Notes: generated by a model not told the origin, from the letters alone. Positions 1 to 6,434 are shown, numbered from the stretch's first letter. The stretch is DNA of 9,810 nucleotides from Deltaproteobacteria bacterium (GCA_021802685.1 JAJZRM010000077.1:1-9810), one strand, 5' to 3'. Made by a program: numbers and translations.

Positions 1-1283
1 GGTGTGGGGAACTCGAAGCGCACCTTGAGCGTGCGGCTCTCGGGAGAAAGCGTGGGATAGATGAAAGAGACCTTTCCTTTCAGGCGAAAACCGGGGTCGA
101 ACTCCGGCGACAGGGTCGCTTCCTGTCCCAGGCGCACCGCCCTCGCCTCGTACTCGTAGAGGTCCGCTTCGATCCAGATCCGTGAAAGGTCGGTCACGAC
201 GAAGAGTTCCATGCCGGGCATGATCCGCATCCCTTCGAAGACGCCCTTGGCCGTCACGTATCCCGATATCGGGGCGTTCAGCGTGACGGTGCGCCGGACC
301 TTCCCCGTGCGCTCCAGGTCGGAGACGAAGCTCCGCGGCACGTCGAATCGCTCGAGACGCATCCGCGCCGCCTCGGCCAGCGACGAGGACATCGCCCGGG
401 CATCCTCGAAAGAGGCATCCTTCATCCGATCGACGGCCGAGAGCGCCAGCAGGTATTCCCGCTGCGTGGACACCAGCTCGGGCGAGTAGATCTCCAGGAG
501 CGGCTGGCCCTTCGTCACCAGCTGCCCGGTGAAGTTGGTGTGCAGCTTCTCGATCCATCCATCGATCTTGGTATGGACATGCCGGATTCGAGTCTCGTCG
601 GGGACGACGTTTCCGACCGCCCGGACGGAACGGCGGATCTTCTCACGCGCGGCGGGAGCGGTCTGGACTCCGGCCAGGCGGAGGCGTTCGGAACCCACCT
701 TGACCGTGGAGTATCCTTGAACGGCGCTCCCTCCGCTTTCGCCGCCGACTTCGTCGCTGTACACCGGCACATAGTCCATGCCCATCTCGTCCTTGGCCGG
801 GACGGGCGAGGTGACGCCCGGCTTCATGGGATGGCGGTAGAACAGGAGCTTCCGCTCGACTTTCGCGGGGCCGCCGGTCCCGGCAGGCCGGCCGGCCGCG
901 GTTGCCGCGCCGGGCGCAGCCGCCGCGTCGGCATCTTCGATCCTGGTGAGCGTCATGCCGCAGATGGGGCACTTTCCCGGCTTGTCGGAGATGATGAAGG
1001 GGTGCATGCCGCAGGTGTACTTCGCCGAGACGCCATGGACGGCCGTCGCGGCGTTGTCCCCCGGGTGGATGTGCAGCAGGACGTGAAAAGACGGCACATT
1101 GAAGAAAGCCCATCCGCCGGCGCCGAGAACGACGAGGACCAGCAGGGCCACGCCGATCCTCACCGCCCGGGACCTCTTCTTCGCCGGGGCGGCCTCCGTC
1201 TCTCGGGGGGGCTGGGGTGAAGCCCCCGGCGCCTGCGTGTTCGGGGTTTCCTGTTCCGCACCTTCTTTTCTTTCTTCGCTCAT
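1..1283 (-). CDS. cusB: CusB-type RND efflux periplasmic adaptor, N-terminal HMBD (3' end outside window)
   Basis: Periplasmic adaptor (membrane fusion protein) of a heavy-metal RND efflux pump, linking an inner-membrane CusA-type pump to the TolC-like protein encoded just upstream. About 427 codons are visible and the C-terminus lies beyond position 1. A Pro/Ala/Glu-rich cytoplasmic N-terminus precedes one membrane anchor at about residues 41-61. A heavy-metal-binding domain follows at about 89-113 (YTCGMHP then CPICGM). A second, Cys-free copy lies at about 149-175 (RHPMKPG then DEMGMDYVPVY), a typical CusB entry motif. The adaptor hairpin/lipoyl region follows from about 240 (DGWIEKL, GQLVTKGQPLLEIYSPEL). 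Two ATGs are adjacent at 1286 and 1283. GGAG sits 7 nt from the second, so 1283 is chosen. The gene starts 19 nt after the outer-membrane gene ends, so one operon is likely. The family call is firm; copper/silver specificity is inferred from the domain and context. Confidence 0.93.
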   Translation of the reverse strand, partial: MSEERKEGAEQETPNTQAPGASPQPPRETEAAPAKKRSRAVRIGVALLVLVVLGAGGWAFFNVPSFHVLLHIHPGDNAATAVHGVSAKYTCGMHPFIISDKPGKCPICGMTLTRIEDADAAAAPGAATAAGRPAGTGGPAKVERKLLFYRHPMKPGVTSPVPAKDEMGMDYVPVYSDEVGGESGGSAVQGYSTVKVGSERLRLAGVQTAPAAREKIRRSVRAVGNVVPDETRIRHVHTKIDGWIEKLHTNFTGQLVTKGQPLLEIYSPELVSTQREYLLALSAVDRMKDASFEDARAMSSSLAEAARMRLERFDVPRSFVSDLERTGKVRRTVTLNAPISGYVTAKGVFEGMRIMPGMELFVVTDLSRIWIEADLYEYEARAVRLGQEATLSPEFDPGFRLKGKVSFIYPTLSPESRTLKVRFEFPT

Positions 1284-1302
1284 CATCCTTCTCCGATGGT
1301 TG

Positions 1303-2616
1303 TTACTTCAGTTCCCTGCCGACGGCCGCTTCGAGCTGCGCCTTCGTTACGTATTGGTCCATCAACATCCCCAGGTAGTCCCTCCGGAAATTGAGGACGG
1401 CGATGATCGCATCCACCAGCGTGGGGAAGTCGATCGTTCCCACCTGGTACGCCTCGACATTCGCCTGGAAGGTCTGTTCCGCCTGAGGGATGAGCGTTGT
1501 CCGGTAGAGGGCCGCCAGCTCCGCGCGGTTCTCCACCGTGGCCACGGTGTTCCCGACCCGGTTCGACGTTTCCAGGTCCAGATTTTCGAGTTCCCGGACG
1601 GCCATCCGCTTCTCCGCCTCCATTTCACGGACGGCGGGGGCGAGTTTCTCCTTCCTCCAGATGGGAAGGTTCATCTCCACCATGGAGGAGAACATGTCGG
1701 GGCGCCTCGTCCCGTCGGGCATGTCATCGCGCTGCATGTAGGAAACACCCACTTCGAAATCGGGGTAATACTCCTTCTTCGCCAAGGCGACCGCGGCCTC
1801 TCCACGGTCGACCCGCGCCTGGAGGGCCTTGCGGGCCGGCCGCTCGCCTTTGTAGATCTCCACCAACTCTTCCGGGCGGAGCGGGGAACGGAATTCCGGC
1901 AGATCCTCGAGCGGCGGCACGGCCCGGTCCGGCGACAGGGCCGCCAGGGTATTGAGGCGGATCGAGAGGACCTTCTCACGGTTTTCCAGCGTGAGCAGCA
2001 TATCCTGCATCCGGCCCAGCTCGACCTGCGCCCGAAGGACGTCGGACTGGACCGTCTTCCCCACGGTGTACATCTCCCGGGAAACCGCTATGGTCTCCCG
2101 CATGACGGCCTGGCTGCCCCGCACCACGTCCGACTGCCTGCGCACGAACGCCAGCTCCGCGTAGGCCATCTTGATCTCGGAGCGCAGCATGTTCCGCATC
2201 TCCTGGAGGTCGAACTCGGTCTGCTCCTTCTCGCGCGAGACGACCTCGGTCCGCAGCTTCCGTTTCCCCGGGTAGGGGAACATCTGCGACAGGCCGATCT
2301 CCTTCCCCGTCATGTCCTCCTCACGGAAGCTCCACGATCGGACCGGCACGTTGGAGATCCCGAAGCGAAGTTTCGGGTCGTCGAGGGCTCCGGCGACGAC
2401 GGCGGCGTTTTCCTTCGCCCGGATCCTTTCCTGCATCGATGCGAGTGAAGGATTGTTGGCGAAGGCGGTGTCGACATAGAAGGAAACCGGCTGCATCGGC
2501 CCCCCCGCCCGGGCGCCCGTGGCCGTCGCGACAACGGCCAGCACCAGGAAAAGGATCGAGCTCCGGCACATACGGACCGCGGCGAGCCTCGTCGTCGAAT
2601 GGTATCTTCCTCGCAT
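1303..2616 (-). CDS. cusC: TolC/CusC-type outer-membrane efflux protein
   Basis: A 437-residue outer-membrane channel of the TolC (OEP) family, expected to form the exit duct for the adaptor encoded downstream. The N-terminus carries a signal sequence: a basic stretch, a hydrophobic core at about residues 20-32 and a likely cleavage after ARA at 35-37. The rest shows the TolC pattern of two long alpha-helical repeats rich in Glu, Arg, Ala and Leu, with segments such as SLASMQERIRAKE and MAYAELAF, then a second set around QARVDRGEAAVALAKKEYYPD. Length is normal for the family. The start at 2616 has AAGGA 8 nt upstream; an internal Met at residue 16 would give a shorter signal peptide but lacks a visible ribosome site. 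It does not show an obvious lipobox, unlike E. coli CusC, so the symbol reflects context rather than orthology. Confidence 0.92.
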   Translation of the reverse strand: MRGRYHSTTRLAAVRMCRSSILFLVLAVVATATGARAGGPMQPVSFYVDTAFANNPSLASMQERIRAKENAAVVAGALDDPKLRFGISNVPVRSWSFREEDMTGKEIGLSQMFPYPGKRKLRTEVVSREKEQTEFDLQEMRNMLRSEIKMAYAELAFVRRQSDVVRGSQAVMRETIAVSREMYTVGKTVQSDVLRAQVELGRMQDMLLTLENREKVLSIRLNTLAALSPDRAVPPLEDLPEFRSPLRPEELVEIYKGERPARKALQARVDRGEAAVALAKKEYYPDFEVGVSYMQRDDMPDGTRRPDMFSSMVEMNLPIWRKEKLAPAVREMEAEKRMAVRELENLDLETSNRVGNTVATVENRAELAALYRTTLIPQAEQTFQANVEAYQVGTIDFPTLVDAIIAVLNFRRDYLGMLMDQYVTKAQLEAAVGRELK

Positions 2617-2661
2617 TCCCCTATTCCTTCTCTGCGATGTGTCGTTTTATGCGAAGGTATT

Positions 2662-2940
2662 TTACTTCACAGTCGGTGGGCAGCAGCCGCCTTCCGACCC
2701 GACTCCCGACCCGACTCCCGACCCGCATCCGCCCCCGGTCCCTCCCGCAGCCGCCGCCTTTGCCGGCTGGTAACCGATGAAGCCGCCCAGAAGCAGTGTC
2801 GCCGTCACCGACAAAGCCATCGCGACAATGATGGAAACGACCCACGCCCTCCATGTCGGACCGGGCCGCCTTTCCGCGCCGGAAGGTTCCGCTTCCATGC
2901 GATGCTCCGCCTCTTCAAAAGATTCCATCTCTTTTTCCAT
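2662..2940 (-). CDS. Small single-pass membrane protein with Gly/Cys-rich C-terminal tail
   Basis: A 92-residue protein I cannot assign to a family. It has an acidic N-terminus (residues 1-23), then an Arg-flanked single membrane helix at about 33-56 (WVVSIIVAMALSVTATLLLG). After a short Ala-rich linker comes a Gly-rich tail with SGVG repeats and three cysteines: Cys72 (GGGCGSG) and the vicinal pair Cys86-Cys87 (GGCCPPTVK). The positive-inside rule places the N-terminus in the cytoplasm and the Cys tail in the periplasm. The start is well supported by a GGAGGGGAGGAG stretch directly upstream. It lies 30 nt after the ABC ATPase gene and 45 nt before the TolC-like gene, inside the same run. A metal-binding or redox tail is an inference from Cys content and neighbours only. 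Confidence 0.75.
   Translation of the reverse strand: MEKEMESFEEAEHRMEAEPSGAERRPGPTWRAWVVSIIVAMALSVTATLLLGGFIGYQPAKAAAAGGTGGGCGSGVGSGVGSEGGCCPPTVK
2694..2725. repeat. 12-bp tandem repeat, about 2.7 copies
   Basis: The unit ccgacccgactc occurs at 2694-2705 and 2706-2717, followed by a partial copy. Because 12 is a multiple of three it keeps the reading frame and encodes the SGVG-type repeats of the Gly/Cys-rich tail. Copy number could vary between strains without breaking the gene. Confidence 0.85.
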
Positions 2941-2970
2941 GTTCTCCTCCCCTCCTGATCTCCCGGGGGT

Positions 2971-3684
2971 TTATACCGCCGCCGATTCCGCGCGCGATGA
3001 CCGGAACTCCCTGTCCTCCTCGACCTCTCCGTCGCGCAGGCGGATGGACCGCGTTGCGCGGGAAAGGTTCGCGCGGTTGTGCGTGACCATCAGGACCGTC
3101 TTCCCGCGACCGTGTAACGAAGAGAACAGGTCGAGGATTTGCTCCCCCGTCGCACTGTCGAGATTTCCCGTCGGCTCGTCCGCCAGCAGCACCGGGGGAT
3201 CATGGACCAGCGACCGCGCGATGGCCACCCGCTGGCACTCCCCGCCGGACAGCTGCGACGGAAGCCGGTCCTCCTTTCCCGAAAGACCCACCGCCGCCAG
3301 CAACGCATCGGCCCGCTCCGCCTTCTCCCGGGGGGACACCCGCTCCGGCGACATGGGCACCATCACGTTCTCCCGCGCCGTCAGGTACGGCAGGAGGTTG
3401 TACGCCTGGAATACGAAACCGATCGTCTCCCGGCGGAAGTCGGCCATCCCGTCCGCCGGAAGGCCGGCGAGTTCCACCCCGTTGATCCGCACCGTCCCTT
3501 CCGTGGGAACCTGGAGGCCCCCAAGGATCGTCAGCAGGGTGCTCTTCCCCGCACCCGACTCTCCCGTGATGACGACGTACTCTCCGCCGCGGATGTCGAA
3601 GGATAGCCCCCGCAGGGCCGTCGCGCGGGTACCGTTCCTTCCGTAGGTCATCGAAACGTCTTTCAAATGGATGATGTCTTCCAT
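2971..3684 (-). CDS. MacB/LolD-type ABC transporter ATP-binding protein
   Basis: A 237-residue stand-alone nucleotide-binding subunit that powers the FtsX-type permease encoded just upstream. All ABC motifs are present: Walker A GESGAGKST at 41-49, Q-loop FVFQ ending at Gln93, signature LSGGE at 145-149, Walker B LLADEP with catalytic Glu170, D-loop NLDS at 174-177 and H-loop His202 in MVTHN. The signature is followed by CQR where many relatives have QQR. The start at 3684 has GGGAG about 6 nt upstream. The gene begins 27 nt after the permease stop. The subfamily matches LolD/MacB ATPases, which drive mechanotransmission in the periplasm rather than import through the membrane. Its DUF2318 neighbour links it to p19-type metal loci; the true substrate is unknown. 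Confidence 0.93.
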   Translation of the reverse strand: MEDIIHLKDVSMTYGRNGTRATALRGLSFDIRGGEYVVITGESGAGKSTLLTILGGLQVPTEGTVRINGVELAGLPADGMADFRRETIGFVFQAYNLLPYLTARENVMVPMSPERVSPREKAERADALLAAVGLSGKEDRLPSQLSGGECQRVAIARSLVHDPPVLLADEPTGNLDSATGEQILDLFSSLHGRGKTVLMVTHNRANLSRATRSIRLRDGEVEEDREFRSSRAESAAV

Positions 3685-3711
3685 GGATTCTCCCGTTGTT
3701 TTCCGGATGGG

Positions 3712-4863
3712 TTACAAGCTTCGGATCGCTTCCGTCGGCGAGAGGGCCGCAGCGCGGCGGGCGGGCGGAACGGCTCCGAGCAACCCGAGGGTCAGTCCCG
3801 CCGCGACTCCCAGGAGCGCCGGTGAAACCGCGATTCCCGGGTTCCCGATGCCGAACGACGGCGATGCAAGGAAAGCGACGGCGATCCCCGTCGCCGCCCC
3901 GAGGAAAGAGGCATGGAGGGACACCCAACCGGTCTCCCAGAACAGGAGGGAGAAGATCGCCCGGCGGCGGAAACCGACCGCCCGCAGGACGCCGATCTCT
4001 CCGGTCCGCTCCTGCACTCCGCCCATCACGGTCACCAGCACCAGGAGTCCTCCGATCAGCAGCACGATCGCGGAGACACCGAACCCCAGCCGGCGCAACT
4101 GGTCCACCGCGGCCTTCCGGCTCTCGACGACCTGCCGGATCGCCGACACCCTGGCGCCGGGAAGCGCCTGCCCGATCTGCGCCACGATGTCCTCCACGGG
4201 GCAGTCCTTGCAGAGGGCGGCCACTTCGAAGTACGTCACCCCCCCGGCTCTTTTCGAGAGGGACTGCACGTCCGCGATCTCTGCGATGATCATTCCGTCT
4301 TCTTTCTCCCCGGTGGGCGCCAGCACGCCCGCGACGCGGAATTGACGGCTGCCGGCGGACACGGTCCCTCCCGGCCCCTTGTCGAGAGCCGCGGCGGCTT
4401 CGGCGCCGAGGACCACTTCGCCCCGTTTCCGAACGGGGGAACCGTTGATCTTCCACCACGGACGGGCGGTCGCCATGTCGGCCCCGGGAAGCCCCATCCA
4501 GACGAGGTTCTTCCCCGAGGCGTCCGTGGCGGTCAGCAGGTACGGCACGATCGAGCGGATCCGGTCCCTGTGGCGGATCGACATGATCCGTTCCTTGTCC
4601 GACATCGTGAGGCGGGAGTGCGCCACCTCCGTGCCTCCGAGGGCGATGTCTCCGAACCCGAGGGATAACTGCTCGGTCCGCGGGGTCACCACGATGTTCG
4701 CTCCGAACCGGTCGAGCTGGTCCTGGACCGCCCCTTCCATCTGCGAGGTGATCGAGGAGATCGCGACGAACGTCGCGATCCCCAGGAAGATCCCGAGCCC
4801 CGTGAAAACGGCGCGGGACTTGCGCCGCAAGAGGTTCTTCCAGGCCAGTTTCCTGATGTTCAT
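3712..4863 (-). CDS. MacB/FtsX-type ABC transporter permease with periplasmic CxxC
   Basis: A 383-residue permease with the MacB layout. There is one N-terminal membrane helix at about 19-39, a large periplasmic (MacB_PCD-like) domain at about 40-260, and three C-terminal helices at about 262-283, 303-332 and 347-366. The cytoplasmic coupling segment GEIGVLRAVGFRRR (about 288-301) and the C-terminal PPARRAAALSPTEAIR are characteristic of the FtsX family. Length is normal. The periplasmic domain contains Cys218-Lys-Asp-Cys221, which could bind metal or form a disulfide. AAGGAG lies 7 nt before the ATG. The gene follows the DUF2318 gene by 22 nt and precedes its ATPase by 27 nt. Only one permease is present, so a homodimer is expected. 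Function in metal or thiol handling is inferred from neighbours. Confidence 0.92.
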   Translation of the reverse strand: MNIRKLAWKNLLRRKSRAVFTGLGIFLGIATFVAISSITSQMEGAVQDQLDRFGANIVVTPRTEQLSLGFGDIALGGTEVAHSRLTMSDKERIMSIRHRDRIRSIVPYLLTATDASGKNLVWMGLPGADMATARPWWKINGSPVRKRGEVVLGAEAAAALDKGPGGTVSAGSRQFRVAGVLAPTGEKEDGMIIAEIADVQSLSKRAGGVTYFEVAALCKDCPVEDIVAQIGQALPGARVSAIRQVVESRKAAVDQLRRLGFGVSAIVLLIGGLLVLVTVMGGVQERTGEIGVLRAVGFRRRAIFSLLFWETGWVSLHASFLGAATGIAVAFLASPSFGIGNPGIAVSPALLGVAAGLTLGLLGAVPPARRAAALSPTEAIRSL

Positions 4864-4885
4864 TCCATGGCTCCTTCGGGGGCCC

Positions 4886-5458
4886 TTAGGCCCGCTTCCC
4901 CGGGAAGTAATCCTTCCCCGCCTGGATGTCGCCCTTTCGGATCACCAGGAAACCGCCGTCCACCTTCCGGTCCAGCGGAGCCGGGTTGCACCCTCCCTTG
5001 ACCTCGTTGACCTTCACGGAAGGGAACGTCTGCCCGCACTGGTTGCACACCATCAGGTCACCCTCCTGCCGGTATCCGCGGTTCTTGCGGTAGCAGACAT
5101 CGCAGGCGTCGAACGCAGAGCGGTATGCGCCGTCGGAACTTTTCAGCGCGAAATAGTGGACCTGGCGGCCTTCCGACTCCATCGAAAGGAAAAGGGCCTT
5201 CCCCGAATCGAGGGCCGTCAGTGGAATCCTCAATGTGTCCGCCGTTTCCGTCACCCCTGCCGCTTTTGCGATTTCCGCGGGAGATTTCTTCAAGAGGCCG
5301 TCGAACACCCCGGCGTAGCCAAGCGCCGCAACCACCGCAAGAAGAATGACCACCACGGCCACCAAGCGCGTGCCGTGAGATCCTCCGCAACAGGTACCTG
5401 CGGCTTTCTTCATCGGCTTCGTTTCCATCGAACAACCCTTTTTCCCCGCTTCCTTCAT
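4886..5458 (-). CDS. DUF2318 (Fe-S-containing-type) membrane-anchored protein
   Basis: A 190-residue protein with a short cytoplasmic N-terminus, one membrane helix at about 32-52 and a C-terminal periplasmic DUF2318 domain at about 100-188. The domain is recognised by FALKSSDGAYRSAFDACDVCY, a second CNQCG pair and the closing KGGCNPAPL. The five domain cysteines are Cys119, 122, 138, 141 and 157. The N-terminus adds Cys9 and a vicinal Cys23-Cys24 pair (TCCGGSHG). DUF2318 proteins are annotated as Fe-S or metal-binding membrane proteins. They accompany ABC transporters in p19/Ftr1 iron-uptake clusters, for example the Campylobacter p19 locus. The start at 5458 has GGGAGG about 9 nt upstream; Met11 is a possible later start. 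It is the first gene of the run and lies about 40 bp downstream of a sigma-54-like element. Exact chemistry is unknown. Confidence 0.9.
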   Translation of the reverse strand: MKEAGKKGCSMETKPMKKAAGTCCGGSHGTRLVAVVVILLAVVAALGYAGVFDGLLKKSPAEIAKAAGVTETADTLRIPLTALDSGKALFLSMESEGRQVHYFALKSSDGAYRSAFDACDVCYRKNRGYRQEGDLMVCNQCGQTFPSVKVNEVKGGCNPAPLDRKVDGGFLVIRKGDIQAGKDYFPGKRA

Positions 5459-5498
5459 TCCCTGATACCTCCCGGAACATTTTGTCTGCTAAAACAAG

Positions 5499-5513
5499 GC
5501 ACATCTCGTGCCA
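5499..5513 (-). promoter_or_regulatory. Sigma-54-like -24/-12 promoter element
   Basis: Read on the minus strand, the site is TGGCACG, four bases, then GTGC. The sigma-54 consensus is TGGCACG-N4-TTGC, so 10 of 11 fixed positions match, and the essential GG and GC pairs have correct spacing. It would start transcription near 5488, about 30 nt before the DUF2318 start codon. An A/T-rich block lies upstream at about 5530-5546. The sequence is also an inverted repeat (GGCAC/GTGCC), so an operator is the alternative reading. Confidence 0.5.
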
Positions 5514-5658
5514 ACCCGATCACACTCGAAATATTTTTTATTTTCCAATAGTTACAGGCAGGTATCTCTTTCCTGGACTTCTGCTCCCCGCCATACTGAA
5601 GAATAATCCTCACTTCGGCGGAGAATATTCCTCATCCCTCAAGGGAGCGGGAGACCGG
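5514..5658. other. Intergenic region upstream of the DUF2318/ABC/Cus unit
   Basis: No gene is seen here. Next to the sigma-54-like element the stretch has an A/T-rich block (about 5530-5546), which could be a bending or integration-host-factor-type site, although no clear match was verified. Farther upstream is a pair of direct repeats at 5601-5634, listed separately. A weak stem (CCGCC at 5589-5593 with GGCGG at 5617-5621) has no T-run, so I do not call a terminator for the response regulator gene. Confidence 0.5.
5601..5634. repeat. Direct repeat pair, possible activator (enhancer) sites
   Basis: GAATAATCCTCA at 5601-5612 and GAATATTCCTCA at 5623-5634 match at 11 of 12 positions and are 22 bp apart, about two helical turns. 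They lie roughly 113-146 bp upstream of the transcription start predicted from the sigma-54-like element. That is the usual distance for binding sites of sigma-54 activators. The repeat is directly visible; the role is inferred. Confidence 0.45.
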
Positions 5659-6126
5659 TCATTCGGCCCGCAGTCGCAAGGCGCCTCCGGCCTGCGGAAA
5701 CACGCAGACGATTCCCTGCTCGATTTCGTCCGGAGGAACCTGAACTTCCCGCGCCATGGAATCAAGGTGGCACCCGCCGAGTGCCTGCTGCACGGCGAGG
5801 CGGAGGTGTTCCCATGAAAACGGCTTCATGAGGAAATAGCACGCTCCGCTCCGCATCACCTCGACGGCCGTCTCCAGGTCTCCGAAGGCGGTGACGACGA
5901 TCACGGGAATGTCCGGCGCAGACGAACGGATCCTTTGCAGCACCTCGAAGCCGGAGAGGCCCGGCATCCTCAAGTCGGTGACGACGAGGTCGAATTTCTC
6001 CCGAGAAAAGACGGAAACCCCCTCCTTGCCGTCCGAAGCCGGGGTCACCTCGTACCCCGCTTTTCGGAGATTGTACAGGGACACCTCCCTTCCGACGCCG
6101 TCATCCTCAATAAACAGGATTCGCAT
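5659..6126 (-). CDS. Single-domain response regulator (NtrC-type receiver, no AAA+ domain)
   Basis: A 155-residue protein made of one receiver domain (about 1-118) and a short tail. The acidic pocket Glu7-Asp8-Asp9, phosphoacceptor Asp51 (TDLRMPG), Thr79 and Lys101 (MKPF) are all present, so phosphorylation should be possible. LYNLRKAGYEV and VVTAFGDLETAVEVMRSGA resemble receivers of NtrC-class sigma-54 activators. The AAA+ and helix-turn-helix domains that normally follow are absent. A 37-residue tail containing Cys residues (GGCHLDSM, GIVCVFPQ) and a stop take their place, and no AAA+ motif is found in the next 200 bp. GGAGG lies 9 nt before the ATG at 6126; an ATG at 6132 overlaps the stop of the previous gene (ATGA) and is a close alternative. 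No partner histidine kinase lies in the window. Confidence 0.87.
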   Translation of the reverse strand: MRILFIEDDGVGREVSLYNLRKAGYEVTPASDGKEGVSVFSREKFDLVVTDLRMPGLSGFEVLQRIRSSAPDIPVIVVTAFGDLETAVEVMRSGACYFLMKPFSWEHLRLAVQQALGGCHLDSMAREVQVPPDEIEQGIVCVFPQAGGALRLRAE

Positions 6127-6128
6127 CG

Positions 6129-6359
6129 TCATCGGCCTCCGGCTTCGCCGCATGGCAAGGCGTTTACCGCACGCACATTTTCCCCATCGATCGTAATATA
6201 AGAACCCTCCTCCATCGGGGAGGAGTACATCTCCCTCGCCATCCGCAAAAGGCCACGATGGTTGTATCCGCGATCTTTCTTTCGCCTCTCGAGGACCCAT
6301 CCGACCGGGATCTTCGTCTTCCGGATATAATCGACACGGTAAACGGTGACGGCTCGCAT
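6129..6359 (-). CDS. Small basic protein of unknown function, coupled to the receiver gene
   Basis: A 76-residue protein I do not recognise. It begins MRAVTVYRVDYIRKTK and is rich in Arg, Lys and Tyr. A predicted beta-strand-like N-terminus is followed by a basic segment (VLERRKKDRGYNHRGLLRMARE, about 28-49 in parts) and an acidic/hydrophobic end (GSYITIDGENVR). There is no membrane helix or signal peptide, so it should be cytoplasmic. The start is strongly supported by AAGGAGG about 6 nt upstream. A longer reading back to 6437 would run across the sigma-54-like element and is unlikely. Its stop codon overlaps an ATG of the receiver gene (ATGA at 6129-6132), which suggests translational coupling and a shared task. 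A nucleic-acid-binding or partner-protein role is a guess from charge only. Confidence 0.72.
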   Translation of the reverse strand: MRAVTVYRVDYIRKTKIPVGWVLERRKKDRGYNHRGLLRMAREMYSSPMEEGSYITIDGENVRAVNALPCGEAGGR

Positions 6360-6419
6360 CGCTTCCTCCTTCCCGATTCTGTGCCTTTCTGAACATCCAT
6401 TGTCCCCGTCATGTGACAC

Positions 6420-6434
6420 GCACGTGCCGTGCCA
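6420..6434 (-). promoter_or_regulatory. Sigma-54-like -24/-12 promoter element
   Basis: On the minus strand the site reads TGGCACG, four bases, GTGC. The 11 fixed positions are identical to those of the element at 5499-5513, and 10 of 11 match the sigma-54 consensus. The predicted start is near 6408, giving a leader of about 50 nt before the small-protein gene at 6359. The site overlaps the palindrome GCACGTGC (6420-6427), so a repressor operator is the competing explanation. Confidence 0.5.

Noticed and set aside
1099..2448. Long plus-strand open reading frame opposite the TolC-like and CusB-like genes
   Set aside because: It is antisense to well-supported minus-strand genes, has low-complexity Arg/His/Pro-rich content and no recognisable domain. 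Such frames are common opposite GC-rich genes.
3200..4459. Long minus-strand reading frame overlapping the ABC ATPase and permease genes
   Set aside because: It is out of frame with both genes, which carry full ABC motifs. Its product is a string of Arg/Gly-rich sequence without any motif.
5499..5513. Sigma-54-like element read on the plus strand
   Set aside because: The inverse reading keeps the core spacing but loses two more consensus bases, and there is no plus-strand gene downstream.
5589..5621. Possible terminator stem after the response regulator gene
   Set aside because: The CCGCC/GGCGG stem needs a bulge and a large loop and has no following T-run on the minus strand.
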